Shown: positions 1-8,830, counted from the first letter of the stretch. The stretch is 64,000 nucleotides of DNA from RBG-16-49-21 sp040768125 (GCA_040768125.1 JAXGNG010000003.1:372001-436000), one strand, 5' to 3'. Made by a program: numbers and translations. The notes: a model not told the origin generated them from the sequence alone.

Positions 1-51
1 CACATTCTTTCCAGGATTTTCAACAGATCCGGTATCCATGAGGATGCAGCC

Positions 52-333
52 ATGAAATTCATCAGCGTACGAGATCTGAGAACGAGGCCCGCGTCGATCT
101 GGCGTGATCTGGAGAAGGAACGGGAGCTCGTTGTCACCAACAACGGGAAGCCGATCGCGCTTCTTACGCCGCTTTCGGAGGGCAACCTGGAAGAAGGGCT
201 TCGCGCCGTCCGCAAGGCGAGGGCCACGGAGGCCCTCGGGGCCATGCGGCGCCGTGCCGCGGCGAGCGGGGCGGAGGCGATGACCGCCGATGAGATCGCC
301 TCCGAGATCAGGAAGCACCGCTCCGGAAAATGA
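52..333 (+). CDS. Phd/YefM-family antitoxin
   Basis: A 93-residue protein with the N-terminal Phd/YefM DNA-binding fold: an opening beta strand (FISVRDLRTR), a helix, then VVTNNGKPIALLTPL, the family's hallmark strand-turn-strand. The C-terminal half is charged and helical (about residues 45-93) and should wrap the toxin. The stop overlaps the next start by 4 nt (ATGA at 330-333), so antitoxin and PIN toxin are translationally coupled. It probably represses its own promoter. The family call is firm; activity is inferred from the pairing. Confidence 0.9.
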   Translation: MKFISVRDLRTRPASIWRDLEKERELVVTNNGKPIALLTPLSEGNLEEGLRAVRKARATEALGAMRRRAAASGAEAMTADEIASEIRKHRSGK

Positions 334-734
334 GAATCGTCCTCGACACCAATGTTCTGGTCTCCGCGGTACTGAGCCCCGCGGGTCCGCCGGCTGAAAT
401 CCTGAGCCTGGTCATCAACGAAGAAGTGATACTCTGCTACGATGACAGGGTGCTGAATGAATATCGTGGGGTCCTCGGGCGGGAGAGATTCGGATTTGAC
501 GGCGAAGCTGTCTCGTCTCTCGTGTCATTCCTGGAACAGGCCGGTGAGCGGGTGAATGCCACGCCCCTGAACCTGGAACTTCCCGATCCGGATGACCGTG
601 TTTTTTGCGAGATCCTTGAATCCGCCGCCGCAGACTTCCTGGTTACGGGAAACACGCGGCATTATCATTCCCTAGGGGACCGGCGCATCGTCACTCCGAG
701 GGAATTCATGACCCGATACTTCGGGAGGCTATAG
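330..734 (+). CDS. PIN-domain toxin (putative TA toxin, PIN family)
   Basis: A 134-residue PIN-domain protein. The first acidic residue is in LDTNVLVSAVLS at the N terminus; later acidic positions include E-L-P-D-P-D-D in the centre and the LVTGNTRHY segment typical of the COG1569-type PIN family. PIN toxins are Mg-dependent ribonucleases. It follows the Phd-like antitoxin with a 4-nt overlap, forming a complete type II toxin-antitoxin pair. All core acidic positions appear intact, so an active toxin is expected; the RNA target cannot be read from sequence. Confidence 0.88.
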   Translation: MRIVLDTNVLVSAVLSPAGPPAEILSLVINEEVILCYDDRVLNEYRGVLGRERFGFDGEAVSSLVSFLEQAGERVNATPLNLELPDPDDRVFCEILESAAADFLVTGNTRHYHSLGDRRIVTPREFMTRYFGRL

Positions 735-775
735 CGTGATACGTCAGGACCCTCTGCGGGTGGGTTGCCCGCGCC

Positions 776-1531
776 CTACAGCCGCTTCCGCCTGTTCCAT
801 TGTTCGCAGGCCGACCTGAAATCGTCCGAATAACCGAAGTGGGCCGTGAAAAGGCGCTTCACGCCGGGAAGCGAGGCGATCATGTCCATGGACCGCCGCA
901 CCCTTTCCGGGTCCATGTTGACCAGATCGTCCAGCACGCACAGTCGCCCGTCCTTCAGGGCCAGGGCGTCCCCGGTGAAAAGGTCGACGCCGTTCACCAG
1001 GAAGCAGGTGGAGCCGGGGGTGTGCCCGGGCGCGAGGACCGCCTTCACGGCAACGCCGCCGATGGCAAGGGCTTCCCCGTCCCTTACGAGCGTATATTCC
1101 CTGTCGAGCCTGTTCTTGAAAATGAGCGCCCGCGCCCTGGTCCCGTCGATCATCTGCTTTTCCATTTCGGGAACATAGACCACGGCGTCCCTGAAGAGCC
1201 CCGCTGCGGCCGTGTGGTCGCTGTCGCAATGGGTAAGGAAAAGCGCCTTCACCGATGAGGGGTCGATCGAGAGCTCCTCCAGTCCCCGGGCCACGGCCTC
1301 CGCGTCCTTGCCCGCGTCAAAGGCGATATACCCGTTCCCCGCCCTGACCAGGAACATGTTGGCGAAATCGTCCTTCACCGCGAAGATGCCCGGCACGACC
1401 TCCCCCGTGGGGAGGGGATTCATGCCCGACTTCATGGCGCTGAACCGGTAGATGGTCCAGCCGAAAAATATCGCCGCGGCGCCGATGATGACGGCGAGAA
1501 GGCCAAGGAGGGGTTTTTTAATTCTTTTCAT
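776..1531 (-). CDS. Membrane-anchored metallo-beta-lactamase-fold hydrolase
   Basis: About 251 residues if started at the ATG at 1531, which has GAGG 7-8 nt upstream; a longer reading to 1576 lacks such a site. An N-terminal hydrophobic helix (residues 7-25) should anchor it in the inner membrane. The metal-binding HCDSDH motif (H101, D103, D105, H106) is followed by APGHTPGS, FTGDAL and a late FTAHFG histidine, the full MBL metal set. This is a generic MBL hydrolase (glyoxalase II-like subgroup); the substrate is unknown. Nothing in the sequence suggests antibiotic resistance specifically. Confidence 0.85.
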   Translation of the reverse strand: MKRIKKPLLGLLAVIIGAAAIFFGWTIYRFSAMKSGMNPLPTGEVVPGIFAVKDDFANMFLVRAGNGYIAFDAGKDAEAVARGLEELSIDPSSVKALFLTHCDSDHTAAAGLFRDAVVYVPEMEKQMIDGTRARALIFKNRLDREYTLVRDGEALAIGGVAVKAVLAPGHTPGSTCFLVNGVDLFTGDALALKDGRLCVLDDLVNMDPERVRRSMDMIASLPGVKRLFTAHFGYSDDFRSACEQWNRRKRL

Positions 1532-1655
1532 GTCGTGCCTCGGGTCGGTAGAGATCATAAGACGAGGGTAATGCATACCACGAATTCAAGGGGCGTGTCA
1601 AACGATTTTGGCGGTTACCGTTGAAATCGGGCGTCCAGGGCATGTCTCCCGGAGC

Positions 1656-3143
1656 CTAGGACATGGGTCCCGTTACGCTCAGGATAAAGGTAGATCCCGT
1701 TCCCCCGTTGTCCATGACCTCAACATAGATGGAGCCGTCGGGAAATGAAGACGAACCCTGAAAGAGCGATTCCTCTCCCGTCCCGGGAGTGGCCGAAGAG
1801 CCAACCAAGGATCCCGCGTCGAAGGAGGGATCGCTGTACACGTAGAGATCAACGTCCCCGATGTTTCCGTAAAGGCTGGTGACCTGGATTTGGTAGGTCC
1901 CCATCATGGTGATGGGGAACCGGTAGTAGCTCGAGGAATATTCGCCACCCACCATGCAGTAGTTGGCGCGTCTCTGCAGGCCCCACGAGAGCTCTTCGTC
2001 TGGATAGAGCTCCACCGGTTCTTCGATGGAGCCCTCGCCGGTGGTGACTTCAAGGGGAAAATTGTCGGTACCCTCGCCCGACGCCGTGAAGAACACCATG
2101 CTTCCCGTAGCCGTGAAGGTGTCACCGCCGATTTCCGTGATAAATCCCGGGTCCTGGTAGATCGTGGTATAGGTTGTCGGATCGTTGCCGTACATGTTGA
2201 TCCAGTACTCCTTGCCCGCATCGACCGCGGCGGTGTAGTAATTCACGTAGGGAGGAACGGAGGAAGAACGAATGCCCGTGTCAATATGGAGCCCCACGGG
2301 GACGATGAGCGGGGAGGCGATGCTGCCCACGGGTATTTCGACGACCGCGCCCCCGTGCACGTCGGCGGTGATGATGTATGCCGCGCCGTTTGCCGTGTGC
2401 CTCCCGTCCACGGCAAAGTAGTAATAGCCGAAGGGCGGCGTGCCCGTAAAGTGGAATATCCACTCGTCCTTTCCCCTGCCGCAGTAATTCACGCCGAACG
2501 TTATTACCGGAAAATTCTGGAAGGAGTTATCGCCGGTATAGTCCAGGAGGTCCGCGTCATCGGTCATCTCCTTCACGGCGATGTCCAGGTGGGTGAATAA
2601 CCCATGGTCCGTGTAGTAATAACTGGTATCGGTCCCCACGCGGCCGATGACAGGGGTCCCGTCGTTGGGGATCAGAATCGGTTCATCCGGCGTTCCCTCC
2701 GAGGCGAAGCCGTTCGCGGTCATGACGATCGGCACGGAGACGGTCTCTCCCGCCGGGAGGTTCGCCACGGCGGTCCCCGAGTAGGTGACGTCGGGCGCCG
2801 CGGCCACGGCGGTGAAGGTGCGCGCGGGGCCGCTCTGGACGGAGAGGTTTATCGTGTCGGGGAAGGGCGGCGCGTAGGTGCGGGAGATCGGCATCATCCC
2901 CGGACCCGCCACGGTAAGGGAGATGGAGGTGATGTCCGGGGGGGCCGATGACATCCGGGGCCCGTCCACCGTGCCGGAGCTTCCGCCCAGGTCCAGGATC
3001 ACCCGCGTGGTCAGTAGGGACGGGGGTACGCGGTGCTCGGAATCGGAGCAGGATATTGTTGATCCCGCCATGATGAGCGCGAGGACCAGGAGAAGCAGGG
3101 GGGTCGATCCGGGAATGCAGCGAGTACGCCGTGCTGGTATCAT
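1656..3143 (-). CDS. Secreted lipoprotein with pre-peptidase C-terminal (PPC-like) domain
   Basis: About 495 residues from the ATG at 3143, preceded by AAGGAG with 9-nt spacing; the upstream extension to 3221 looks non-coding. The signal peptide ends in a relaxed lipobox (STISC), so the protein is probably lipidated and exported. The C-terminal 90 residues (YYRFPITMMGTYQI... DVDLYVYSDP ... YVEVMDNGG) match the PPC beta-sandwich found in secreted hydrolases and surface proteins. Two earlier segments (around DTSYYYTDHGLFTHLDI and INMYGNDPTTYTT) look like further beta-rich, PPC-type repeats. No catalytic domain is visible, so a structural or binding role at the cell surface is likely. Confidence 0.75.
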   Translation of the reverse strand: MIPARRTRCIPGSTPLLLLVLALIMAGSTISCSDSEHRVPPSLLTTRVILDLGGSSGTVDGPRMSSAPPDITSISLTVAGPGMMPISRTYAPPFPDTINLSVQSGPARTFTAVAAAPDVTYSGTAVANLPAGETVSVPIVMTANGFASEGTPDEPILIPNDGTPVIGRVGTDTSYYYTDHGLFTHLDIAVKEMTDDADLLDYTGDNSFQNFPVITFGVNYCGRGKDEWIFHFTGTPPFGYYYFAVDGRHTANGAAYIITADVHGGAVVEIPVGSIASPLIVPVGLHIDTGIRSSSVPPYVNYYTAAVDAGKEYWINMYGNDPTTYTTIYQDPGFITEIGGDTFTATGSMVFFTASGEGTDNFPLEVTTGEGSIEEPVELYPDEELSWGLQRRANYCMVGGEYSSSYYRFPITMMGTYQIQVTSLYGNIGDVDLYVYSDPSFDAGSLVGSSATPGTGEESLFQGSSSFPDGSIYVEVMDNGGTGSTFILSVTGPMS

Positions 3144-3283
3144 GTCATGCCGCTCCTTTATATCGATGGCCGACGTCCCGTGACAGGACGGCGATAAGGG
3201 CTCTCTATACAATAAATGCAAATGACTTATGTGTCAATGTATTTTCATTAAGATGAAGGGCGGGCCACGCCGCGATGGGACCC

Positions 3284-3880
3284 CTAATTATCGATCCGGA
3301 TCCACGCCCTGAGGGCGCGCCCCCGCCCGTCATTTTTGACGGGGCCATGGACGGCGAGGACCGCGAAGGCGGGATTGTCATCGCCCTGTTCCCCGTAAGG
3401 CGGGGCGGGACTCACCAGGGGCCCCCAGTGGCCCTCGAGCCAGAGGGCGCAGGAGGGCGCGTCGCCGGGGCACTCCCGCAGCGCCGCCTCGGCCAGGGGA
3501 ATGCCCATGCCGCTGTCGTCGAGGCGGAGGCGGATCGAACCGGGAGCCGGCTCCGCGCCGGGGCCGCCGATCCAGGCGCGGGCTATGGAGAGGCGGTGGG
3601 GCGCGGCGAATTCGATCACCACGGGAAGCCTGAGGAGGGGCCTGGGGCCGCCGTTTTGCTCCAGGCCGTCGAGCCATTCCCGGAGTTCCGAGGATGGAAG
3701 AATTGCCGGGCCGGGCCTGAAGGCGCGGTTCGTGCGGTGCCGGGGTTTCATCATAATTGTCCCTGTTTCACCCGGTTTGGCCCCCTGGTCATGGACGCGG
3801 GCCTCCCGCGCGCCGCAGGCGGGCAGGCCCGCCATGGCGGCGATCAGCAGGAAGAGGATGGGCGCGCTGCCCCGTGCCAT
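3284..3880 (-). CDS. Hypothetical lipoprotein
   Basis: 198 residues with an N-terminal hydrophobic segment ending in GLPACG, a convincing lipobox with Cys22. The mature part is proline- and glycine-rich with no recognised domain; a beta-rich stretch (VIEFAAPHRLSIARAWIGG) could be a carbohydrate- or lipid-binding sandwich, but this is only a guess. The start lies 5 nt after the stop of the neighbouring gene at 3886, so it is the last gene of a three-gene leftward operon of exported proteins (5090 to 3284). Confidence 0.65.
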   Translation of the reverse strand: MARGSAPILFLLIAAMAGLPACGAREARVHDQGAKPGETGTIMMKPRHRTNRAFRPGPAILPSSELREWLDGLEQNGGPRPLLRLPVVIEFAAPHRLSIARAWIGGPGAEPAPGSIRLRLDDSGMGIPLAEAALRECPGDAPSCALWLEGHWGPLVSPAPPYGEQGDDNPAFAVLAVHGPVKNDGRGRALRAWIRIDN

Positions 3881-3885
3881 GCGGG

Positions 3886-4644
3886 TCAGAACTTCGTCCC
3901 CGCCATGATCCCCCCGGGGCAGAGGGCGAAGAAGTAGTGCTGTTCATCCTCCTGCGCCGCGGCGCCCCCCCGGTATTTTTCATCGTACCGGGCCAGGTCC
4001 CTGATGGCCCGGCGCGGCTGGGTGAAGATGTTGAGGAGGGACACCGCCTCACCCGTGGCGAAGGTAATGAGGCCGTCCGTCCAGGGGCGGCGGAAGGCGA
4101 ATACCGTGACCAGGCCGGCGCCGATGTTCACCGTGAGGTTCAGGGTGTGGGGAAGCCACCCCCATCCCTCGCGCTCCTGCTGGGCGCATTCTCGCAGGAT
4201 CTCCTCGGCCCGGGAGAGCTTGGCCCGGCGCTCCGCGGCGCCGGTTTCCGGCATGGAGCGCAGCCGGTCGGGGAGATAGGCGGGCTTGAAGGGGAATATC
4301 ACCTGGCCGCCGACGCCCAGCGCGAAGGTGACGCTGCTCACCAGCATGTCCTCGGCGAAGGCGCGGTCCCGGACCTTCCGGTAATGGAGGTTGCCCGGCT
4401 CCCGCCTGAAGTTGTTCCAGTTGAGGCCGGCGAGGGTCCCCGTGGCGACCGTGCCCGCGCCGTAGGCGGCGATCCATCCGAACCACCAGGCCTGGGCGCC
4501 GGACTGCGCCGCGTCGAGGGCGCCCTGTATGAAATCGATCCGCTCCTTCACCCCGGCGTCCGGCCCGACCTGGGCCGTCACCGTGGTCGCGGCGACGATA
4601 ATGGAAATGAGTGCGAGAGCCACTCTGGTATGCGTGCGTTTCAT
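3886..4644 (-). CDS. Hypothetical exported/membrane protein
   Basis: 252 residues from the ATG at 4644, which has GGGAGG upstream. The N terminus (MKRTHTRVALALISIIVA ... VTAQ) is a classical signal peptide with an A-Q cleavage-like end. The mature protein alternates amphipathic helices with hydrophobic stretches (AWWFGWIAAYGAGTVATG; SSVTFALGVGGQVIF; LNLTVNIGAGLVTVFAF), pointing to an envelope or inner-membrane location. No family recognised. It sits between a Cys-rich periplasmic protein and a lipoprotein in one operon. Confidence 0.6.
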   Translation of the reverse strand: MKRTHTRVALALISIIVAATTVTAQVGPDAGVKERIDFIQGALDAAQSGAQAWWFGWIAAYGAGTVATGTLAGLNWNNFRREPGNLHYRKVRDRAFAEDMLVSSVTFALGVGGQVIFPFKPAYLPDRLRSMPETGAAERRAKLSRAEEILRECAQQEREGWGWLPHTLNLTVNIGAGLVTVFAFRRPWTDGLITFATGEAVSLLNIFTQPRRAIRDLARYDEKYRGGAAAQEDEQHYFFALCPGGIMAGTKF

Positions 4645-4697
4645 GGGAGCCTCCCTGTGTGATGAAGTGGAACCGCGGCCCTGTTCGGCCCTCGACG

Positions 4698-5090
4698 CTA
4701 TTGCTTTTTCTCGAGGGTGGCCCTGCACGCCTCGCTGAGCTCCGCCTCGTGGCTTTTCAGGCAGGATATGATCCTCCCCTTGCCGGGACGGACGCCCTCG
4801 CAGAACTGCTTCACGTCCCCGGAGCAGGCGTCCCTGGCCTCCTTGAACTTTTCGCTGACTTTGGCCACGTGGGCGGCGCACTCCTCCGAGAGCTCCGACT
4901 CATGCTTCTTGAGACACCTGGCGATGCGTCCGCCCCCGGGCTGCACGCCCTTGCAGAATTTCTCCACGTCGGCCCGGCAGGGGCCCTTGCCCTTGCTCTC
5001 AAGGGGCTCCTGGTCCTGGGAAAGCCCGATAACCGCTGCCATGGACAGGCAGGCGATCGTTGCGGCGGCTGACAGTATGATCTTTTTCAT
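4698..5090 (-). CDS. Secreted cysteine-rich repeat protein
   Basis: 130 residues: signal peptide (residues 1-24) then two tandem copies of a four-cysteine unit of the Cys-rich-repeat (golgi-apparatus-protein-1-like) type. Each reads C-x-x-D-V-x-x-F-C-x-G-V-x-P-G-x-G-R-I-x-x-C-L-K-x-H-E-x-E-L-S-E-x-C. The cysteines probably form disulphides in the periplasm. Function of bacterial members is unknown; some are found near redox or envelope genes. First gene of the 5090-to-3284 operon. Confidence 0.8.
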   Translation of the reverse strand: MKKIILSAAATIACLSMAAVIGLSQDQEPLESKGKGPCRADVEKFCKGVQPGGGRIARCLKKHESELSEECAAHVAKVSEKFKEARDACSGDVKQFCEGVRPGKGRIISCLKSHEAELSEACRATLEKKQ

Positions 5091-5359
5091 GGTGAATGAC
5101 TCCTTCCTGATGATGAAGATTCAATGCGGAACATGGTCCCCGCGACGGGGTTTCCGGCCAGGAACATGCGGAGAGGATGATGCTCCCGGCAGGGGAAAAA
5201 ATCAATGCTTTTTTGGGGTTGGATGGCTGTTCAATACTCAATCGCCCCACGGAACAGGAGGGGGGGAAGCCGGCAGGGCCCTTTTACCACTCCCCCGGAG
5301 GTGGCGGGCGTAAAAACCACTTTTTATTATGTTATTTTTATCGACATAAAAATTTTTTA

Positions 5360-5387
5360 TTGACAATTTCCCATGACGTTGTAGATA
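5360..5387 (+). promoter_or_regulatory. Probable sigma-70 promoter of the small lipoprotein gene
   Basis: A perfect TTGACA at 5360-5365, 16 nt spacer, then TAGATA at 5382-5387 in an AT-rich stretch, 33 nt before the ATG at 5420. The -35 is strong and the -10 weak. Confidence 0.5.
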
Positions 5388-5419
5388 TCTTGATCAATTC
5401 AAATCAAAGGAGCTTTTTT

Positions 5420-5650
5420 ATGAAAAAGAGCATTTTTTCTCTGGCGATCGCCGCCATCTTCGCGTTTGCGTTCAGCTTTGGCATAGTCGGCTGCAAAAAA
5501 GCCGAAGAGCCCGCAGTTGAAGAGCAAGTTGAAGAAGCTGCTGATCAAGTAAAAGACGATGCTTCCGAAGCGAAAGATGCGGCGAAAGACGTCCTTAAAA
5601 AAGCTGTTGACACCGGCGTTGACGCTGGTGCGAAAAAGCTTGGCATGTAA
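5420..5650 (+). CDS. Small Ala/Lys/Glu-rich lipoprotein
   Basis: 76 residues. ATG at 5420 has AAAGGAG 8 nt upstream; a longer in-frame extension is not needed. The signal peptide ends GIVGC, a canonical lipobox. The mature part (EEQVEEAADQVKDDASEAKDAAKD...) is a heptad-patterned charged helix like the entericidin/YtxH-type or Lpp-like small lipoproteins. It has its own promoter and a strong terminator, so it is a monocistronic, probably abundant, envelope protein. Confidence 0.75.
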   Translation: MKKSIFSLAIAAIFAFAFSFGIVGCKKAEEPAVEEQVEEAADQVKDDASEAKDAAKDVLKKAVDTGVDAGAKKLGM

Positions 5651-5677
5651 TTAAATTTACAATCAAGCTGTACAGCG

Positions 5678-5707
5678 GGGGTGTTCATCGAACACCCCTT
5701 TTTTTTT
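5678..5707 (+). terminator. Rho-independent terminator of the small lipoprotein gene
   Basis: Perfect 9-bp stem GGGGTGTTC / GAACACCCC with a 3-nt loop (5678-5698), directly followed by nine T (5699-5707). It starts 27 nt after the lipoprotein stop codon. Confidence 0.93.
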
Positions 5708-5808
5708 GTTGTTTCCCGCGCGACTCCCCTGGCAGGGGGGGTGTGATGGTGGTCGCCCAATCCTGGGCCGGTGATTGATGATGGTCGCCCAACCCTGGGC
5801 AGGGGGGT

Positions 5809-6200
5809 GACCCGGAGCGGGTCGAGCACGTGATAGGGGGGTGCGTACACGCGCACCCCCCTATCGACCCCCCGCGTGGTCGCTCGCCGCGACGGGCTTG
5901 GGCGCTTAACTCGCCGCATTCACCTCGCGTCGCTCGGTTCGGTGCGGCTCAACGCCGCGCGGATTTCGACATCCTGTCGACGCGCGGCAGTTGGACATCC
6001 ATGTCCAATCCAAAGCGCCTAGAGGTTGTCCGCTTTCAGCGGACGTTTGAGAGGCGGGGTTGCTATGAGGGAAATTTCTCTGGCGGACTATGCGAAAGAT
6101 TGATTCATCAGCTTGCTACCTTGTGCTTGCGGAAGCCGCCTCCTGCGGCATCCGGCCTTCGGCGATACCGGCCGTTTTTGCAGCCGGTATAACGCAACGC
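5809..6200. repeat. Structured dispersed repeat, family R1, copy A
   Basis: GC-rich intergenic repeat sharing ordered blocks with copies at 12959-13281 and 15182-15509: a GACCCG/CGGGTC hairpin followed by GAGCAC, a GTCCGC-TTTCA-GCGGAC hairpin (near 6029), and the CTTGCGGAAG block ending in a GCCGC-CTCCT-GCGGC hairpin (near 6140). ORFs crossing it are shadows. The surrounding gap 5708-6363 also contains two direct copies of TGGTCGCCCAA-YCCTGGGC (5749 and 5781) and no supportable gene. Confidence 0.7.
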
Positions 6201-6363
6201 CGGGCCTCCTGCCCGGCGAGGGGTTAATGTCACACTTTCGCCTTGTGGGGGATGCAGACAAAAAACCTTCCCCAACCTCCGCGTGCTCCGCGCCTCCGCG
6301 TGAGGCCACTCCTGATGACCGCAGGGATGGAACTGCCCCGGAATAAAGCGGCCCAGGATAGTG

Positions 6364-7314
6364 CTAGCCGATCCCGTAGGCTTCCTTCGCAAACTGGATG
6401 TTGTTCCGGGCGTTCTCGTACTTGACCCGACCGTAATTATAGAAGTCGAAGTCGATGGTGGAGACGTTCTTCTGGATGAGGCTCCAGAGGAACCAGTAGA
6501 TGTCAGGGAAGGGCTTGAAGAGGTCCACCAGGCGGAGCGTTCGCTCGAAATCACACCCCTGGCAGTAGTGCTCCACGAAGCTTCGCTCCACCTCGCGGGG
6601 CACCAGGATCTCCTGGAACATGTCGGCCAGGTCGTACTCCCTCGGGGCCATGCCGGCGTACTCCCAGTCGATGATGTAGAGCGGCACGGGATAGCGGTCC
6701 CCGTATCCCTGTCGGACCAGGATGAAGTTCTCCGCCAGGAGGTCGTTGTGGCCAGCCGTGTACCGGCTTTCGGGTATGTCGATGGCCCGTGAGAGCGTCT
6801 CCAGGCGCGCCACGGTGCCGGGGATGTCGAACTCGGGATACGCGGCGCCCAGGCCCTCCAGTATCCCCGCCAGCCGCTTCACCTCCGCCAGGGGGTTGAA
6901 TATCCCCGGAAGGACGACGCCGCTTTCGTGGATCCTCCTGATGGCGTCGACGATAGTGCCGCGCAGCGACTCGTCCAGGAAGTCTTCGTTCTTAAGCGTG
7001 TAGCTTCCGGTGATGTATTCCACGATGGTGACCCGGTTCCCGGGCATGTACCGGACCAGCCTCGGCGAGATGTTCAGATCGGCCATTTTCCGTATGGCAT
7101 CGGCCTCGTGGTCCCGGTTGATGAAGAGCTCGGTCCTGTCGCCGTAGATCCGCAGGGCCAGGTCGCCCCTCTCGGAAGTGACGCGGTAGAGCCTGTTGGT
7201 GATGCCGCCCTTCAGCACCGATATCTCGATGGACGCGCCCTTCCATTCCGGCATCAATTGCAGAAAAAGCCTTTCATCAAGTTCCGCATGCAAAAGATTC
7301 AATGATGTGTCCAT
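6364..7314 (-). CDS. Choline/ethanolamine-kinase-like phosphotransferase
   Basis: 316 residues of the APH/choline kinase fold. An N-terminal nucleotide-binding lobe (KGGITNRLYRV, then DLALRIYG) is followed by the catalytic-loop motif H-N-D-L-L-A-E-N (H189, D191, N196) and the metal-binding IIDWEYAG (D216). The order and spacing match LicA/choline kinases, which phosphorylate choline or ethanolamine with ATP in the cytoplasm. GGAGGG lies just before the ATG. It appears monocistronic. Substrate could also be another small alcohol or thiamine-type compound; the ligase partner (LicC-like) is not in the window. Confidence 0.8.
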   Translation of the reverse strand: MDTSLNLLHAELDERLFLQLMPEWKGASIEISVLKGGITNRLYRVTSERGDLALRIYGDRTELFINRDHEADAIRKMADLNISPRLVRYMPGNRVTIVEYITGSYTLKNEDFLDESLRGTIVDAIRRIHESGVVLPGIFNPLAEVKRLAGILEGLGAAYPEFDIPGTVARLETLSRAIDIPESRYTAGHNDLLAENFILVRQGYGDRYPVPLYIIDWEYAGMAPREYDLADMFQEILVPREVERSFVEHYCQGCDFERTLRLVDLFKPFPDIYWFLWSLIQKNVSTIDFDFYNYGRVKYENARNNIQFAKEAYGIG

Positions 7315-7401
7315 GTCCCTCCACGGTCGGTCTGTTCGACTGGGCCTTTGCGCGTGATCGGCGGGTCCCCGTGCCCCGCATAGTACCTGAAGGGGGGGCG
7401 C

Positions 7402-7770
7402 CTATGACGCAATGAACCTGACGATCAGCATGAGTACGGAAATTGAGATATACGCCAGGGAGACGCCGCAGAGCACGCCCGTCACCAGGCGCCGGAAGTT
7501 GGTGGAGCCGATACCCCCGTACTCCTGGAGGACCCAGTCCGCCGCCATGGGCGCCATGAGGAGGGCGGCGACGGAGAGTGAGCCGGCGCCAAATTTCAAT
7601 TCATACCCGAGGAGTACCGAGGAGATATAGCCCGCGGCGAAGGAATGATGACCAAGGAACACGCCGGTGCACCGGGCGCACACGGGGAACTGTATTCCCC
7701 TGTAAAAAAAGCTCCGCTCGGGAATCCGGTGACACCCCGACCCCGCCAGGGAGGCGTACAGGAATGTCAT
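7402..7770 (-). CDS. DUF2085-family membrane protein
   Basis: 122 residues starting at the ATG that overlaps the stop of the zinc-ribbon gene (ATGA, 7767-7770). The N-terminal CHRIPERSFFYRG and FPVCARCTGVFLG motifs are the DUF2085 signature, with a CxxC that may bind metal, followed by about three membrane helices (AAGYISSVLLGYEL; AALLMAPMAADWVL; ISISVLMLIVRFIA). Function of the family is unknown. Coupled translation with the upstream zinc-ribbon membrane protein suggests they act together. Confidence 0.8.
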   Translation of the reverse strand: MTFLYASLAGSGCHRIPERSFFYRGIQFPVCARCTGVFLGHHSFAAGYISSVLLGYELKFGAGSLSVAALLMAPMAADWVLQEYGGIGSTNFRRLVTGVLCGVSLAYISISVLMLIVRFIAS

Positions 7771-8006
7771 GATCCTTCTTGCCATTGTGCGCCGCAGTTC
7801 TGGCAGACCCGTATCTGCGAGATCGTCGTCTTGATCTTTCCCTTGTCCATCCCGCAGAGCCCGCAGAGTATCCCGGGGATGCTGAAGAGGATGAAGCCGA
7901 TGATCGACTTGATGCAGCCGAATCCCTTGGTCGTACCCTCCTGCCGGGTGATCGCCTGGACGGTGATGTTCGTTGAGCCGCATTTGGGGCATCGTAACTC
8001 GCTCAT
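7767..8006 (-). CDS. Zinc-ribbon membrane protein
   Basis: 79 residues from the ATG at 8006, preceded by GGGAG at suitable spacing. An N-terminal CPKCGS and a C-terminal CQNCGAQW form a split zinc ribbon either side of a hydrophobic segment (SIIGFILFSIPGILCGLCG) predicted to insert in the membrane. Its stop overlaps the start of the DUF2085 gene by 4 nt. Function unknown; the ribbon is probably cytoplasmic. Confidence 0.75.
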   Translation of the reverse strand: MSELRCPKCGSTNITVQAITRQEGTTKGFGCIKSIIGFILFSIPGILCGLCGMDKGKIKTTISQIRVCQNCGAQWQEGS

Positions 8007-8234
8007 CTGTCTTTCCACTCCCTGGTGATGGTGGCGCGCAGCCTCTTCGCATGCGTGGATCATGCGGCGCGATACGGGTATTGTCAACATCAATATTGGA
8101 GCGGCGGGTGTGTTGGGGGAATCCCCGTGGGAGAGGGGGCCAGGGGGTGAGGGTCATTCACACATACAGCGCCGGGGGGATTGTCCCCGAGCGATCTTAC
8201 CCCCATGGACCCGGCAATGCCTGACTAGCCCGGC

Positions 8235-8630
8235 CTAGGGCGCCACGAGTTTCAGTTTCGTGTGCCGGGCGATAATGTCGAAGTCCCGGTCGCGGTGCAG
8301 CAGGGGGAGGCCGTTCCTGATCGCCGCGTGGGCGATGAGGCAGTCCAGGCTTTTCCTGACGGCGACGCCCTTTTTCCTGAGGTACCGGTAGAGTTCCGAG
8401 GCGCCCAGGGCGTCCGTCACCGGGTCTTCCTCCACGAAATCGAACGAAAGGAGGATCTCCCGCACCCCGGCGTGGTCCCTGTCGGAACGGAACCCCTGGA
8501 GTATTTCCATGAGTATGATCGAATGGAGAAAGAGGGGCGCCCCCGATTCCACGGCGCCGGCAAGGCATTCCACGTGCCTGCTGTCGACGCCGTTGAAGAA
8601 ATCGATCCAGACGGAGGTGTCGACGATCAC
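8235..8630 (-). CDS. vapC: VapC-type PIN toxin
   Basis: 131 residues if started at the GTG at 8630, five nt after the VapB stop and with GAGG about 10 nt upstream; this gives the normal VapC N terminus VIVDTSVWIDFF. Acidic PIN residues are visible in DTSVWID, in EILQGF, in KSLDCLIAHAA and in LLHRDRDFD. VapC toxins cleave tRNA or rRNA. A longer ATG reading (to 8675) would run through vapB and is unlikely. Complete pair with the upstream VapB. Confidence 0.9.
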   Translation of the reverse strand: MIVDTSVWIDFFNGVDSRHVECLAGAVESGAPLFLHSIILMEILQGFRSDRDHAGVREILLSFDFVEEDPVTDALGASELYRYLRKKGVAVRKSLDCLIAHAAIRNGLPLLHRDRDFDIIARHTKLKLVAP

Positions 8631-8635
8631 CCGGC

Positions 8636-8830
8636 CTACCTCGCGGACCGCATGGCGTCGAGATCGCCGTCCCATTTCGCCCCGCCGCGATAGCGGAGGA
8701 TCCGCTTCTGCGCGCTCAGGCGCACAAGCTCCCTGAGGGCGACGTGCACCACCTCTTTTTTCGTTTTCAGCTTCGTGGCGGCCATGGCGGCGCGCATCAG
8801 CCTCTCGTCGATGTCTATGTTGGTCCTCAT
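8636..8830 (-). CDS. vapB: VapB-type ribbon-helix-helix antitoxin
   Basis: 64 residues from the ATG at 8830 (GGGAGA upstream). MRTNIDIDERLMRAAM ... KTKKEVVHVALRELVRL is the VapB (VapB45/YfcB-like) ribbon-helix-helix pattern, and the tail RYRGGAKWDGDLDAMR is the usual VapC-binding segment. Should dimerise on its own operator upstream of 8830 and neutralise VapC. Confidence 0.9.
   Translation of the reverse strand: MRTNIDIDERLMRAAMAATKLKTKKEVVHVALRELVRLSAQKRILRYRGGAKWDGDLDAMRSAR

Noticed and set aside
776..1531. Metallo-beta-lactamase as an antibiotic-resistance gene
   Set aside because: Motifs fit the generic MBL hydrolase superfamily with a membrane anchor; nothing points to beta-lactam substrates.
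4653..4881. N-terminal extension of the 3886-4644 gene
   Set aside because: Overlaps the Cys-rich gene in another frame, is Arg/Gly-rich and has no ribosome site; ATG 4644 has a good one.
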